Assembly: GCF_042675745.1 (NCBI RefSeq)
Contig: NZ_JBHTJM010000009.1
Location: forward strand, 124,001 to 188,000
Length of the DNA stretch: 64,000 nucleotides
Direction of reading: 5' to 3'
Origin: Pseudofulvibacter geojedonensis
GTDB taxonomy: Bacteria; Bacteroidota; Bacteroidia; Flavobacteriales; Flavobacteriaceae
The notes under the pieces are model-generated. The model saw only the letters and a program-made list of their open reading frames with translations, did not search any database and was not told where the DNA came from. Each line of letters begins with the position of its first letter. The first letter of the stretch is position 1. Both the position numbers and the translations under genes were made by a program. Positions 8,889 to 16,215 of the stretch are shown here, one piece after another.

Positions 8889-10208
8889 TTAATTAACGTA
8901 TACCTTTTTAAAATCTATTTTTAAGATTAGTCCTCTTATAAAAATCCAAACCACAAATGCCAACCATATGCCATGCAGTTTCAACCCTAAATAATCTGAA
9001 AAATACAGCACCGGAATAAAGCCCAAGAATGTTGAAATAAGTAATAAGTTTCGCAACTTTTTCATCCTTCCCATTCCTTTATACATACCATCATATATAA
9101 AAGCTATAGCACATAATGGCTGCATTGCTATTGTTAACCAAAAAGAATTATAAAACACAGATCTCACTTCGGGATTGTTAGAGTACAACCTACCAATTGG
9201 TAAATACAACACACCTAAAACCAAAAAGAGTAATATACCTACTGTTAATCCATATTTAGTTAACTTTTTCCTTAATAAATTTAAGTTTACATAATCGTTA
9301 GCACCCAATAACCTACCTGCTAACATATTACCTGCACTAGCATAACCATCTATTACAAATGCACAAATAAACCACAAATTAATAGCAATAGAATAAGCAT
9401 TGCTATAAGTTTCTCCATATCCAGTTGCATAACGCATGGCTAGATTGATTGCTATATTCAATGCTAAGGTTCTAACAAATAGATTAAAGATCATTATCAA
9501 CAAATTTTTAATCTCTTTATTAAACGGAAATTGTAGCCTAAACAGAATATCTGTTTTAGTATATAATAGATAAAAAGCCATTACCACCATTACTACCTGA
9601 GATACTACACTGGCCCAAGCAGCACCTGGTAGCCCCATTGGTTCTACAAAACCTTCTACTCCAAATACCAACAAAAAATCCAATCCAATATTTAAAACCA
9701 ATCCTGTAAGAGCAACTAACATAGGGTAATAGGTATTTTGTAGCCCTCTAAATGTACCTATAATAGCAAAGGTGATTAATATTAACGGAAAACCTAAAGC
9801 TCTGATCTGGTAATAATCAACACAATAATCTAAAACCAGCCCTTTTGCTTTATACCAACTAAAAATATCTCTAGCAAACGGATAAGTAATCCCCAAAATA
9901 ACGACACTGATTACAAACACAATTAACATAGCTTGCATAGGTAAGTTTTTAACCTCATCTAACTTACCAGCACCCAAATATTGAGAAATTATAGATGATA
10001 TAGCACTTCTACTTTGCCCTAAAGTCCAGATTAAGAAATTAAGAAAGAAAACTACAATACCAACAGCAGAAGCTGCCTCTACACTATGTTCTGGCAAATT
10101 ACCTATAATTGCTAAATCTGTGGCAGAAATTATTGGCTCTGCAATTCCAGCAATTAATGCAGGTACCGCCAGCTTATTGATAGCATTAAAACTTAAATCT
10201 ATTTTCAT
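8889..10208 (-). CDS. MATE family efflux transporter
   Basis: A 439-aa inner-membrane cation-coupled multidrug/toxin exporter with about 12 hydrophobic helices in two MatE repeats. Landmarks are the N-terminal NKLAVPALIAGIAEPIISATDLAIIGNL, the SSIISQYLGAG segment in repeat 1 and the matching NMLAGRLLGANDY in repeat 2. The length and motif spacing fit the DinF-like branch. Its ATG overlaps the stop of the upstream hydrolase-GNAT gene by one base (TAATG), so the two are translationally coupled. The substrate cannot be predicted. Confidence 0.92.
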   Translation of the reverse strand: MKIDLSFNAINKLAVPALIAGIAEPIISATDLAIIGNLPEHSVEAASAVGIVVFFLNFLIWTLGQSRSAISSIISQYLGAGKLDEVKNLPMQAMLIVFVISVVILGITYPFARDIFSWYKAKGLVLDYCVDYYQIRALGFPLILITFAIIGTFRGLQNTYYPMLVALTGLVLNIGLDFLLVFGVEGFVEPMGLPGAAWASVVSQVVMVVMAFYLLYTKTDILFRLQFPFNKEIKNLLIMIFNLFVRTLALNIAINLAMRYATGYGETYSNAYSIAINLWFICAFVIDGYASAGNMLAGRLLGANDYVNLNLLRKKLTKYGLTVGILLFLVLGVLYLPIGRLYSNNPEVRSVFYNSFWLTIAMQPLCAIAFIYDGMYKGMGRMKKLRNLLLISTFLGFIPVLYFSDYLGLKLHGIWLAFVVWIFIRGLILKIDFKKVYVN

Positions 10209-11551
10209 TAAAAAACTAATTCGTAACAGTGAAAGGGGTGCTCACTTTGCTTAGGAAAATAAATATCGCCTAATTGCTGGTATCCTCTCTTTTGATAAAA
10301 AGTATTATTCCTTTTATTTTGACTAAAGGCATCTAGTCTAACAGAATTATATTTCTTCTGCTTAGCATAACTCTCTGCAAAAGACATTAATCGCTGGGCT
10401 AAACCTTGACCCTGATAAGACGGATGAATAGATAGCCTATGTATATAAACTGTATTACCTGACTCTGTTAACCATTCAATATCATGATATTCCTCATCTT
10501 CTACTTCTGTTATAACTATAGATCCAATAACTCTCTTTCCATCCTTAATTACCCATAACTGATGCAAATCCACATCATTTTCAAAAGCTTCTTTAGACGG
10601 ATACAATTCATTCCATTGATAAATACCATTCTCAATCATATGTTTTGCACAGGCTTGAGTAACTGTTAATAATTCATCTACATCGTTATTAGTAGCTTTA
10701 ATTATCTCTTTTTGCTGAACAAAGTTTATAATTTCTTCTGTTGCTATTTTTAAATCTTCAGGCAGTTGATTTGAATCCCATGGATGACTAGCTCCAAAAG
10801 TATGATTTGCATCTTCAATAGCCAACAACTCACTTTGTTTACTCCACTCATGCAATCTCTCGGCTTCTAAAAAAGTAACTGTTTCATCTTTAGTTCCATG
10901 AACAATTAAATGAGGAATATCAAGCTCTTTAGCTGCTCTAGATATAGTTAATCTTTCTTCATTCGCCACAAAATCTTCGTAAAATTGATAATAATGAGGC
11001 ATTTGTTGTTTAGTTCTACTGTTTTCTATGTAGGCTACTCCTTCTTGTTTCCAATAAGCCAACTGCTCCCCTTGAGGAAAACGAGCCTTAAAATCTGAAA
11101 CTCCTGCCAGCGTAATTAGTTTAGCCACTCTTCTGTCTTCAGAAGCTTTTATAGTAACAATTCCTCCTCCTCTTGAGTGACCAACCAGGCATAAGTTATC
11201 TTGATTTATAATTGATGAATACTTATTAAATTTATCAGTAATCCAAGTTAACACATCATCTAAATCTTGTAATTCTTTACTAAAATTATTTTCACCAAAA
11301 GCCTCTAAGTCTGGAAAATCTATCGGGTTTTCAATAGTTCCTCCATTATGAGATAAGTTAAACTTTAGCACAAACAACTCATTATTAGCCAAGGTTTCAG
11401 CCATTAAATTCCAACTACCCCAGTCTTTATAACCTTTATACCCATGACAAAAAACTACCACAGGTAATTTCTTATTTTTTTCAACATAGGTTATATCTAA
11501 AAGGATGGACTTATCATCCATCCTTTCTATTATATGCGATTGTTTAATCAT
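10208..11551 (-). CDS. Alpha/beta hydrolase fused to a GNAT N-acetyltransferase
   Basis: A 447-aa two-domain protein. Residues 1 to about 275 are an alpha/beta hydrolase: oxyanion region VVVFCHGYKGYKDWG, nucleophile elbow GHSRGGG with Ser126, acid Asp222 in GTKDETV, and His250 in DANHTFGASHPW. Residues about 285-447 are a GNAT domain with the acetyl-CoA loop near HPSYQGQGLAQRLM and the terminal FYQKRGYQ. Both catalytic sets look intact, so both halves may be active. No signal peptide is seen, so it is cytoplasmic. It sits one base after the M20 dipeptidase and overlaps the MATE gene, suggesting a detoxification or peptide/ester-modification operon (inference). Substrates are unknown. Confidence 0.88.
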   Translation of the reverse strand: MIKQSHIIERMDDKSILLDITYVEKNKKLPVVVFCHGYKGYKDWGSWNLMAETLANNELFVLKFNLSHNGGTIENPIDFPDLEAFGENNFSKELQDLDDVLTWITDKFNKYSSIINQDNLCLVGHSRGGGIVTIKASEDRRVAKLITLAGVSDFKARFPQGEQLAYWKQEGVAYIENSRTKQQMPHYYQFYEDFVANEERLTISRAAKELDIPHLIVHGTKDETVTFLEAERLHEWSKQSELLAIEDANHTFGASHPWDSNQLPEDLKIATEEIINFVQQKEIIKATNNDVDELLTVTQACAKHMIENGIYQWNELYPSKEAFENDVDLHQLWVIKDGKRVIGSIVITEVEDEEYHDIEWLTESGNTVYIHRLSIHPSYQGQGLAQRLMSFAESYAKQKKYNSVRLDAFSQNKRNNTFYQKRGYQQLGDIYFPKQSEHPFHCYELVF

Positions 11552-11552
11552 C

Positions 11553-12941
11553 TTATTTACTTAACTCTGTAAAGTACTTATAAAATAACGGGATAGTTTC
11601 AATTCCCTTTAGGTAGTTAAACACTCCAAAATGTTCATTAGGTGAGTGTATAGCATCAGAATCTAACCCGAATCCCATTAAGATGGTTTTACTCTTTAAT
11701 TCCTCTTCAAACAAGGCCACGATAGGAATCGATCCTCCTCCACGTTGTGGAATAGGCTTCACACCAAATGTATCTTCGTATGCTTTGCTTGCCGCCTGAT
11801 AACCTATATTATCTGTTGGTGTTACATACCCTTGTCCACCATGATGTGGAGTTACTTTTACAGTAACACCTGCTGGTGCAATGCCTTCAAAATGTTTTAC
11901 AAACAAGTCTGTAATTTCTTTCCAATCTTGATTAGGCACTAAACGCATCGATATTTTGGCATAAGCTTTAGAAGCAATAACTGTTTTTGCTCCTTCACCA
12001 ATATAACCTCCCCAAATACCATTAACATCCAAAGTAGGCCTGATAGAATTGCGCTCATTAGTAGTATATCCTTCTTCTCCATAAACAGCATCTATATCTA
12101 AAGCTTTTTTATACTCTTCTAAAGAAAATGGTGCCTTAGCCATTTCGTCTCTTTCTTCTCTAGACAACTCTTCTACTTTATCATAAAAACCAGGAATGGT
12201 TATATGATTATTTTCGTCGTGTAAAGAAGCTATCATTTTAGTTAACACATTTATTGGGTTAGCAACTGCTCCTCCGTATAAACCAGAATGCAAATCTCTG
12301 TTAGGACCTGTTACTTCTACCTCTACATAACTCAACCCTCTTAACCCAGTAGTAATAGATGGCTGCGAATTAGAAATCATTCCCGTATCTGAAATAAGAA
12401 TTACATCGTTTTTTAATTTTTCTCTATTATTCTTAACAAAAGGACCTAAGTTTACAGAACCTACTTCTTCTTCTCCCTCTATCATGAACTTTACGTTACA
12501 TGGTAGTTGATTAGTAGATGTTAGATACTCTAATGCTTTTACATGCATATACATTTGTCCTTTATCATCGCAAGCACCACGAGCAAAAATTGCCCCTTCT
12601 GGGTGTAAATCTGTTTTTTTAATAATTGGATCAAAAGGGCCGCTAGTCCACAATTCTAAAGGATCTGCTGGTTGTACATCATAGTGTCCATACACTAAAA
12701 TAGTTGGTAAACTCTCATTTATAATTTTCTCTCCATAAACAATAGGATATCCTTCTGTTTCACAAATTTCAACAGTATCACAACCTGCTTTTTCTAAACT
12801 TACTTTTACAGCTTCTGCAGTTTTAGCCACATCTCCAGCATAAGCAGAATCTGCACTAATTGATGGTATTTTTAACAAGTCTATTAACTCATTTAAAAAG
12901 CGGTCTTTGTTTTCTTCTATATAATTTTTGATATCGTTCAT
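11553..12941 (-). CDS. M20 family dipeptidase
   Basis: A 462-aa zinc metallopeptidase of the M20 (CNDP/PepV-like) family, probably hydrolysing dipeptides in the cytoplasm. Metal and catalytic motifs are in order: ILVYGHYDVQPADP (zinc His and catalytic Asp), GACDDKGQ (bridging Asp), EGEEEVGS (general base Glu and zinc Glu), ISDTGM (zinc Asp) and IHSPNEHFG (terminal zinc His). A dimerization domain occupies about residues 195-355. It is the first gene of a tight minus-strand run with the hydrolase-GNAT fusion and the MATE pump. Its leader contains the nested inverted repeats at 12948-13107, whose outer arm ends 7 nt before the ATG. Confidence 0.93.
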   Translation of the reverse strand: MNDIKNYIEENKDRFLNELIDLLKIPSISADSAYAGDVAKTAEAVKVSLEKAGCDTVEICETEGYPIVYGEKIINESLPTILVYGHYDVQPADPLELWTSGPFDPIIKKTDLHPEGAIFARGACDDKGQMYMHVKALEYLTSTNQLPCNVKFMIEGEEEVGSVNLGPFVKNNREKLKNDVILISDTGMISNSQPSITTGLRGLSYVEVEVTGPNRDLHSGLYGGAVANPINVLTKMIASLHDENNHITIPGFYDKVEELSREERDEMAKAPFSLEEYKKALDIDAVYGEEGYTTNERNSIRPTLDVNGIWGGYIGEGAKTVIASKAYAKISMRLVPNQDWKEITDLFVKHFEGIAPAGVTVKVTPHHGGQGYVTPTDNIGYQAASKAYEDTFGVKPIPQRGGGSIPIVALFEEELKSKTILMGFGLDSDAIHSPNEHFGVFNYLKGIETIPLFYKYFTELSK

Positions 12942-12947
12942 GTTGTA

Positions 12948-13107
12948 ATACTATTTCTTATTTGAATTTACTCGATTAAATTTCATCTTTTTATTCAAGA
13001 CAAAAAATAAAATGAAACCGTAACTAGGCTATGCTTTAATTTTATTTTTTGTCTTGAATAAAAATATACTAATTTCTTTTTTCGCAAACTCAAATAAGAA
13101 ATAGTAT
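12948..13107. repeat. Two nested, nearly concentric perfect inverted repeats
   Basis: Inner pair: 26 bp at 12988-13013 and 13039-13064, perfect, with a 25-nt spacer. Outer pair: 18 bp at 12948-12965 and 13090-13107, perfect. The two pairs share nearly the same centre (13026 and 13027.5) but the sequence between them is not complementary. No target duplication is visible at the outer edges. If transcribed as the dipeptidase leader it would form a long two-storey hairpin, with the outer stem 7 nt before the start codon. It could also be a decayed MITE-like element. Confidence 0.85.
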
Positions 13108-13122
13108 GAAATTTTAATCTCC

Positions 13123-13130
13123 CAAAAATA
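13123..13130 (-). promoter_or_regulatory. Possible -7 element for the M20 dipeptidase leader
   Basis: TATTTTTG on the minus strand fits TAnnTTTG. It would give a leader of about 175 nt that contains both inverted repeats. No clear -33 element is seen, so this is tentative. Confidence 0.35.
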
Positions 13131-13165
13131 CTAAAAACTGTTCTATTATTTTTTTCGAAATTCTA

Positions 13166-13195
13166 TTTGAAAATTAGATATAAGATGTATATTTG
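13166..13195 (+). promoter_or_regulatory. Promoter of tRNA-Leu(UAG)
   Basis: TTTG at 13166-13169 and TATATTTG at 13188-13195 are 18 nt apart and match the Bacteroidota promoter consensus. The tRNA starts 11 nt downstream. Confidence 0.75.
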
Positions 13196-13206
13196 CAGTC
13201 CTTAAT

Positions 13207-13288
13207 GCGGGCGTGGTGGAATTGGTAGACACGCTAGACTTAGGATCTAGTGCCGCGAGGTGTGCGAGTTCGAGTCTCGCCGCCCGTA
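13207..13288 (+). tRNA. tRNA-Leu (anticodon TAG)
   Basis: The acceptor GCGGGCG pairs with CGCCCGT (one G-U pair). The anticodon stem CTAGA/TCTAG holds the loop CTTAGGA (anticodon TAG), a long class II variable arm follows, and the T-arm is GCGAG-TTCGAGT-CTCGC. The CCA end is not encoded (discriminator A is followed by CT). The last 23 bases of the gene plus one following base are duplicated at 16122-16145, marking this gene as an integration site. Confidence 0.97.
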
Positions 13289-13289
13289 C
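13266..13289 (+). repeat. attL core: 3' end of tRNA-Leu
   Basis: A 24-bp sequence spanning the T-arm, acceptor 3' strand and discriminator of tRNA-Leu plus one base. It is identical to 16122-16145. The base before it differs between the copies (C here, A there), which fixes the left limit of the repeat. Confidence 0.85.
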
Positions 13290-13294
13290 TCTTG

Positions 13295-13329
13295 AAACCC
13301 TTGAAAACACTAGTTTTCGAGGGGTTTTC
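13295..13329 (+). terminator. Imperfect hairpin after tRNA-Leu, island side
   Basis: The arms AAACCCTTGAAAAC and GTTTTCGAGGGGTTT (one wobble, one bulged G) enclose a 4-nt loop and are followed by a short T-run. It lies inside the island and probably terminates the tRNA transcript in the present arrangement. Confidence 0.6.
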
Positions 13330-13340
13330 TGCTTAAAATG

Positions 13341-13357
13341 CGTACCGAAAACGTACC
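13341..13357 (+). repeat. Left arm-type repeat of the mini-island
   Basis: The sequence CGTACCGAAAACGTACC contains two CGTACC half-sites 11 nt apart. It matches 15 of 17 positions of 16024-16040 near the other end, in the same orientation, as expected for integrase arm-type binding sites. Confidence 0.6.
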
Positions 13358-13458
13358 AAAACAAAAAACCACACAAAATACATTTTTTTGACAACCAATA
13401 CTTTATAATTTCTCCTAAATAGTTTTTACCCCCTAGAATCTCTAGCGTTTTTAAGTAT

Positions 13459-13489
13459 TAAATTTGTAAGAGGTTTTGCTAAATTTGTA
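13459..13489 (+). promoter_or_regulatory. Tandem TAAATTTGTA repeats upstream of the HEPN-like gene
   Basis: Two identical 10-mers TAAATTTGTA (13459-13468 and 13480-13489) are spaced 21 nt apart, two helical turns. Each matches the -7 consensus TAnnTTTG. They may be alternative promoters or a paired operator; neither has a good -33 element at 17-20 nt. Confidence 0.5.
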
Positions 13490-13554
13490 TATTCAGTACA
13501 AGCAGGATAAAAAAGAATTGTTTTTATTCATATGCTATTTGTAATTATTAAAAT

Positions 13555-14727
13555 ATGCTTAACTACATTGAATTTGAGAATGCAATACGTTTTTTTCGTA
13601 AAAAAGATCAGGTATTAAATAAAGATAATAGTCCAAAAAGCATTGGTAGTAAGTTTTATTTACTTACTGATTTTAAAATATTCAGAGAATATAATGTTGG
13701 TGAATGTATAATCACACGAAGCGAACAAATATTTATTGACAACAATACTTACACAAACGTTAGTGAGATAAAAATACCTGAATGGGTATACAGAAGCAAA
13801 AACGTTGAATTAACTTCTGAATCTTTTAGCCTTGTTTTAAGTGCATTAATATCTTTTGGTTCAGAAAGGGATGTTAGACTCTACAGAAATTATTACAATA
13901 TTAATTCTATTGAAAGAATTTCTGCTGAACTTCCTTTACAACATTCAGGTCCAGGAGCAATACACAAGCTAAATGAAAAAAGCGTAGAAAGTATATTACA
14001 AAATGTAAGTCAACTATTTGATATAATCGACAAATTAGATTACGCTGATTATGAGACTGTAATCAGATCAAGTCGACTATTTCAACTTGCACAAAACACT
14101 AAGAGGTTAGATCACAATCTTAGCTATTCTCTAATAGTATCAAGTATAGAAACTAATGCAGACAAGGCTATTAGAGTAAAAGACGTAAAAAAAGGATGGT
14201 CAGAAATAAAAAAGAGAATAAAGCAAGTTGCAGATGACGCTGAACTAGAACAAGAATTCCGAGATGTTTTATTTGACAAACTTAATCACCACTATTCAGG
14301 AATTCGATTTCGAAAATTCATTAAAGAAAATGCACTATTTAACTCAATAAAACTTGATAATAGATATCATAGAATGGGATTGCTCCAAGAAGAAAAAGAA
14401 GCCTTTGAACCAATAGATAAAAGATTAGACCCTTTGAATTACTTTATTCATGAAAACCGTAGTAAACCAGATTTCTTATTACATTTGGAAGAACACACAG
14501 GAATCAATTATGATAATTTACTAAAGGACAGCTATAGTTATAGATCAAAATTTTATCATGCAGGTGAAGCTATGAAACATAATACCCCCAATAACTTTGA
14601 TAGATACATTAAAATGGTTTACACAGAACAAGGCCCCATTAAAATACTATCAATCAACTTTTTAGCTTCTTTAGCTAGAATTACAGCAACTACATATTAT
14701 CATAAAAAAATAGGTAACATAAGCTAA
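13555..14727 (+). CDS. Candidate Apea-like HEPN domain protein
   Basis: A 390-aa cytoplasmic protein without signal peptide or membrane segments. The C-terminal half is helical and resembles Apea-like HEPN domains: a start segment SYSLIVSSIET at 190-200 and the motif RSKFYH at 330-335, which gives the RX4H signature (Arg330, His335) of HEPN ribonucleases. The N-terminal 190 residues are mixed alpha/beta and not recognised. HEPN proteins of this class are known in abortive infection and other anti-phage systems, where they cleave RNA. It is the first and largest cargo gene of the tRNA-Leu mini-island, which fits a defence role, but that role is inferred. The family call rests on motif and context only. 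Confidence 0.6.
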   Translation: MLNYIEFENAIRFFRKKDQVLNKDNSPKSIGSKFYLLTDFKIFREYNVGECIITRSEQIFIDNNTYTNVSEIKIPEWVYRSKNVELTSESFSLVLSALISFGSERDVRLYRNYYNINSIERISAELPLQHSGPGAIHKLNEKSVESILQNVSQLFDIIDKLDYADYETVIRSSRLFQLAQNTKRLDHNLSYSLIVSSIETNADKAIRVKDVKKGWSEIKKRIKQVADDAELEQEFRDVLFDKLNHHYSGIRFRKFIKENALFNSIKLDNRYHRMGLLQEEKEAFEPIDKRLDPLNYFIHENRSKPDFLLHLEEHTGINYDNLLKDSYSYRSKFYHAGEAMKHNTPNNFDRYIKMVYTEQGPIKILSINFLASLARITATTYYHKKIGNIS

Positions 14728-14818
14728 ATATCCACGCCTTACGACTTGAAAAACATAAGTTAACTAATTAAAAAGTTTGTTTCACTCATTATAGGTTTTT
14801 AGATATTGATTTCTCCTT

Positions 14819-14826
14819 TAACTTTG
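14819..14826 (+). promoter_or_regulatory. -7 element upstream of the island pseudogene
   Basis: TAACTTTG matches TAnnTTTG, 14 nt before the ATG at 14841. No -33 element is visible at the normal distance. It suggests the downstream pair has its own promoter. Confidence 0.45.
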
Positions 14827-14840
14827 AAAAAAAATAAAAT

Positions 14841-15362
14841 ATGAAATCGACATTTTTACTTTAAACATTAATTTCAGGAACATTTTTATTTGCTCAATCT
14901 AATGAAACAAAAATTCTTTCAGATAGGAAAGTTGGTGAAAATATCAAGCCATTTATAGACAGCTTAAAACAAAAAATCCTAAATGATACAATTAAATTTA
15001 ACCGAAAAGATTTAAAGCATATAAACGGAAGAACTGAAAATCAGAATCCTTACTCAATGCTGATTACTGTTAATATGAAATATTTTTATCGATTAGACAT
15101 TGTTAAAAGTGATTTAGTAAAAGAATTTACAACAGAAATATTGAATAGTGAAAATATTGAATCCATTAACTACTTCAAAAAAGGACATGCACCAATTTTG
15201 GGTAGATTTATAGCTAAAGATGGCTGGGTTTCTATAATTCTGAAACCTAAAGTTAAATTAGATTTCGAAGTTGGCGGACTGAAATATCGAAAAGGCAAAA
15301 AAAGAAAAGGTGGAGATAATTTCCTTCAGATAAAAGATGGCGATATAATGATAAGAACATAA
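14841..15362 (+). pseudogene. Secreted-protein gene interrupted by a stop in its signal peptide
   Basis: Reading from the ATG at 14841 gives MKSTFLL, then TAA at 14862-14864. In the same frame it continues TLISGTFLFAQSNETK and stays open to the stop at 15360-15362 (174 codons in total). The two parts together make a normal signal peptide ending in FAQ followed by a mature protein of about 150 residues, so one nonsense change (for example TTA to TAA) has broken the gene. The first in-frame ATG after the stop that could restart translation is at 15057, which would give a 101-aa product without a signal peptide. The family is not recognised. It lies 12 nt before the next secreted-protein gene. 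A sequencing error is possible. Confidence 0.65.
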
Positions 15363-15374
15363 AAAATTAAAACA

Positions 15375-15968
15375 ATGAACATTAAACGAACATTACTCAC
15401 AATTCTGTTTCTAATAATTTGTACTAATGGAATTGCTCAAAAGTATAAAAAGAACATTAAGTCTGAATTTACCGAATACTTAAATTCTCTTATAAATATG
15501 GATTTTGAAAAATCATTCGAATACATAACACCTGAATTTTTTGAAATTGTACCTAAATCACAAATGCTACAATTAATGGAACAAACATTCAATAATCCGG
15601 CTGTAGTTATTGAAATTAAAAACCCAAAAATTTTGACAATTAATGACTCTAAAAAAATAGAAAACAAATACTATTCGCTGCTTACATATTCAAATCAAAT
15701 GAATTTTAGAATGAAAAGCGAAGAAGAAGAAACTGAAGATGAAAAAACAATGAGAATCAATTTAACAAAACTATCGTTTGAACAAAATTTTGGTTCAGAG
15801 AATGTTAAATACAATGAAAAAACCGAGTTTTTTGAAATTTATTCTGAAAAGGATGTTTACGGCATTTCAGTTAACGGAGAAACTAATTGGAAGTTTTTAG
15901 TTCTTGAAAAAGATTCGAAAATTATTTTAACCAAATTACTACCTAAAGAACTTGCTGAAAAAATATAA
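15375..15968 (+). CDS. Secreted protein of unknown function (island cargo)
   Basis: A 197-aa protein with a signal peptide (MNIKRTLLTILFLIICTNGIAQ) and no further membrane segment, so it is periplasmic or secreted. The N-terminal mature region (EFTEYLNSLINMDFEKSFEYI and following helices) is loosely like an NTF2/DUF3887-type fold, followed by a beta-rich end (TNWKFLVLEKDSKIILTKLLP). I do not recognise a named family. It follows the broken secreted-protein gene by 12 nt, so the two were probably co-transcribed, and it is the last gene inside the tRNA-Leu island. Confidence 0.7.
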   Translation: MNIKRTLLTILFLIICTNGIAQKYKKNIKSEFTEYLNSLINMDFEKSFEYITPEFFEIVPKSQMLQLMEQTFNNPAVVIEIKNPKILTINDSKKIENKYYSLLTYSNQMNFRMKSEEEETEDEKTMRINLTKLSFEQNFGSENVKYNEKTEFFEIYSEKDVYGISVNGETNWKFLVLEKDSKIILTKLLPKELAEKI

Positions 15969-16023
15969 AAACTCAACTTTCTTTAATAACATCAGTAATA
16001 ACATACATTTCAAGAGATTGGAG

Positions 16024-16040
16024 CGTTCCGAATACGTACC
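16024..16040 (+). repeat. Right arm-type repeat of the mini-island
   Basis: The sequence CGTTCCGAATACGTACC is identical at 15 of 17 positions to 13341-13357 and in the same orientation. It lies 82 nt inside the right core copy. Confidence 0.6.
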
Positions 16041-16121
16041 GGATTATTTAAAATATTTACTATATTCGATTCGTAAATAGTTGATAATCAGAATTTGTTT
16101 TTTTCAAGAACTGGCTTTTAA

Positions 16122-16145
16122 GAGTTCGAGTCTCGCCGCCCGTAC
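16122..16145 (+). repeat. attR core: partial copy of the tRNA-Leu 3' end
   Basis: A perfect 24-bp copy of 13266-13289 (T-arm and acceptor end of tRNA-Leu) without the 5' part of a tRNA, so it is not a functional tRNA. It marks the right junction of the mini-island. Confidence 0.85.
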
Positions 16146-16146
16146 A

Positions 16147-16195
16147 AATAAGACAACTTCGTCCAACATAGCGACAAAGTTGTCTTATTATTTTA
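16147..16195 (+). terminator. Displaced original terminator of tRNA-Leu
   Basis: A 13-bp perfect stem AATAAGACAACTT (16147-16159) / AAGTTGTCTTATT (16177-16189) begins two bases after the right copy of the tRNA 3' end. Before integration it would have stood two bases after the tRNA-Leu core. It now follows the last island gene. Confidence 0.7.
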
Positions 16196-16215
16196 TACAC
16201 AAAGTGCTTTTTCAA

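Larger units (their letters stand above)
13266..16145. mobile_element. Mini-island integrated in the 3' end of tRNA-Leu
   Basis: A perfect 24-bp direct repeat (13266-13289 inside the tRNA and 16122-16145) bounds a 2,856-bp unit. Just inside each end is a second, 17-bp repeat in the same orientation (13341-13357 and 16024-16040, 15 of 17 identical), which looks like an arm-type recombinase site. Cargo: an HEPN-like protein, a broken secreted-protein gene and an intact secreted-protein gene. No integrase or other recombinase is present, so mobility would need one in trans or has been lost. Outside the right end stands a terminator that fits the tRNA's original downstream sequence. Confidence 0.8.

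Noticed and set aside
13146..13422. Open frames of 69-82 codons across tRNA-Leu on both strands
   Set aside because: They run through the tRNA itself and its flanks, with no family similarity, so they are chance frames.
16122..16145. A second tRNA-Leu gene at the right end of the island
   Set aside because: Only the T-arm and acceptor 3' strand are present; there is no 5' acceptor, D-arm or anticodon arm.
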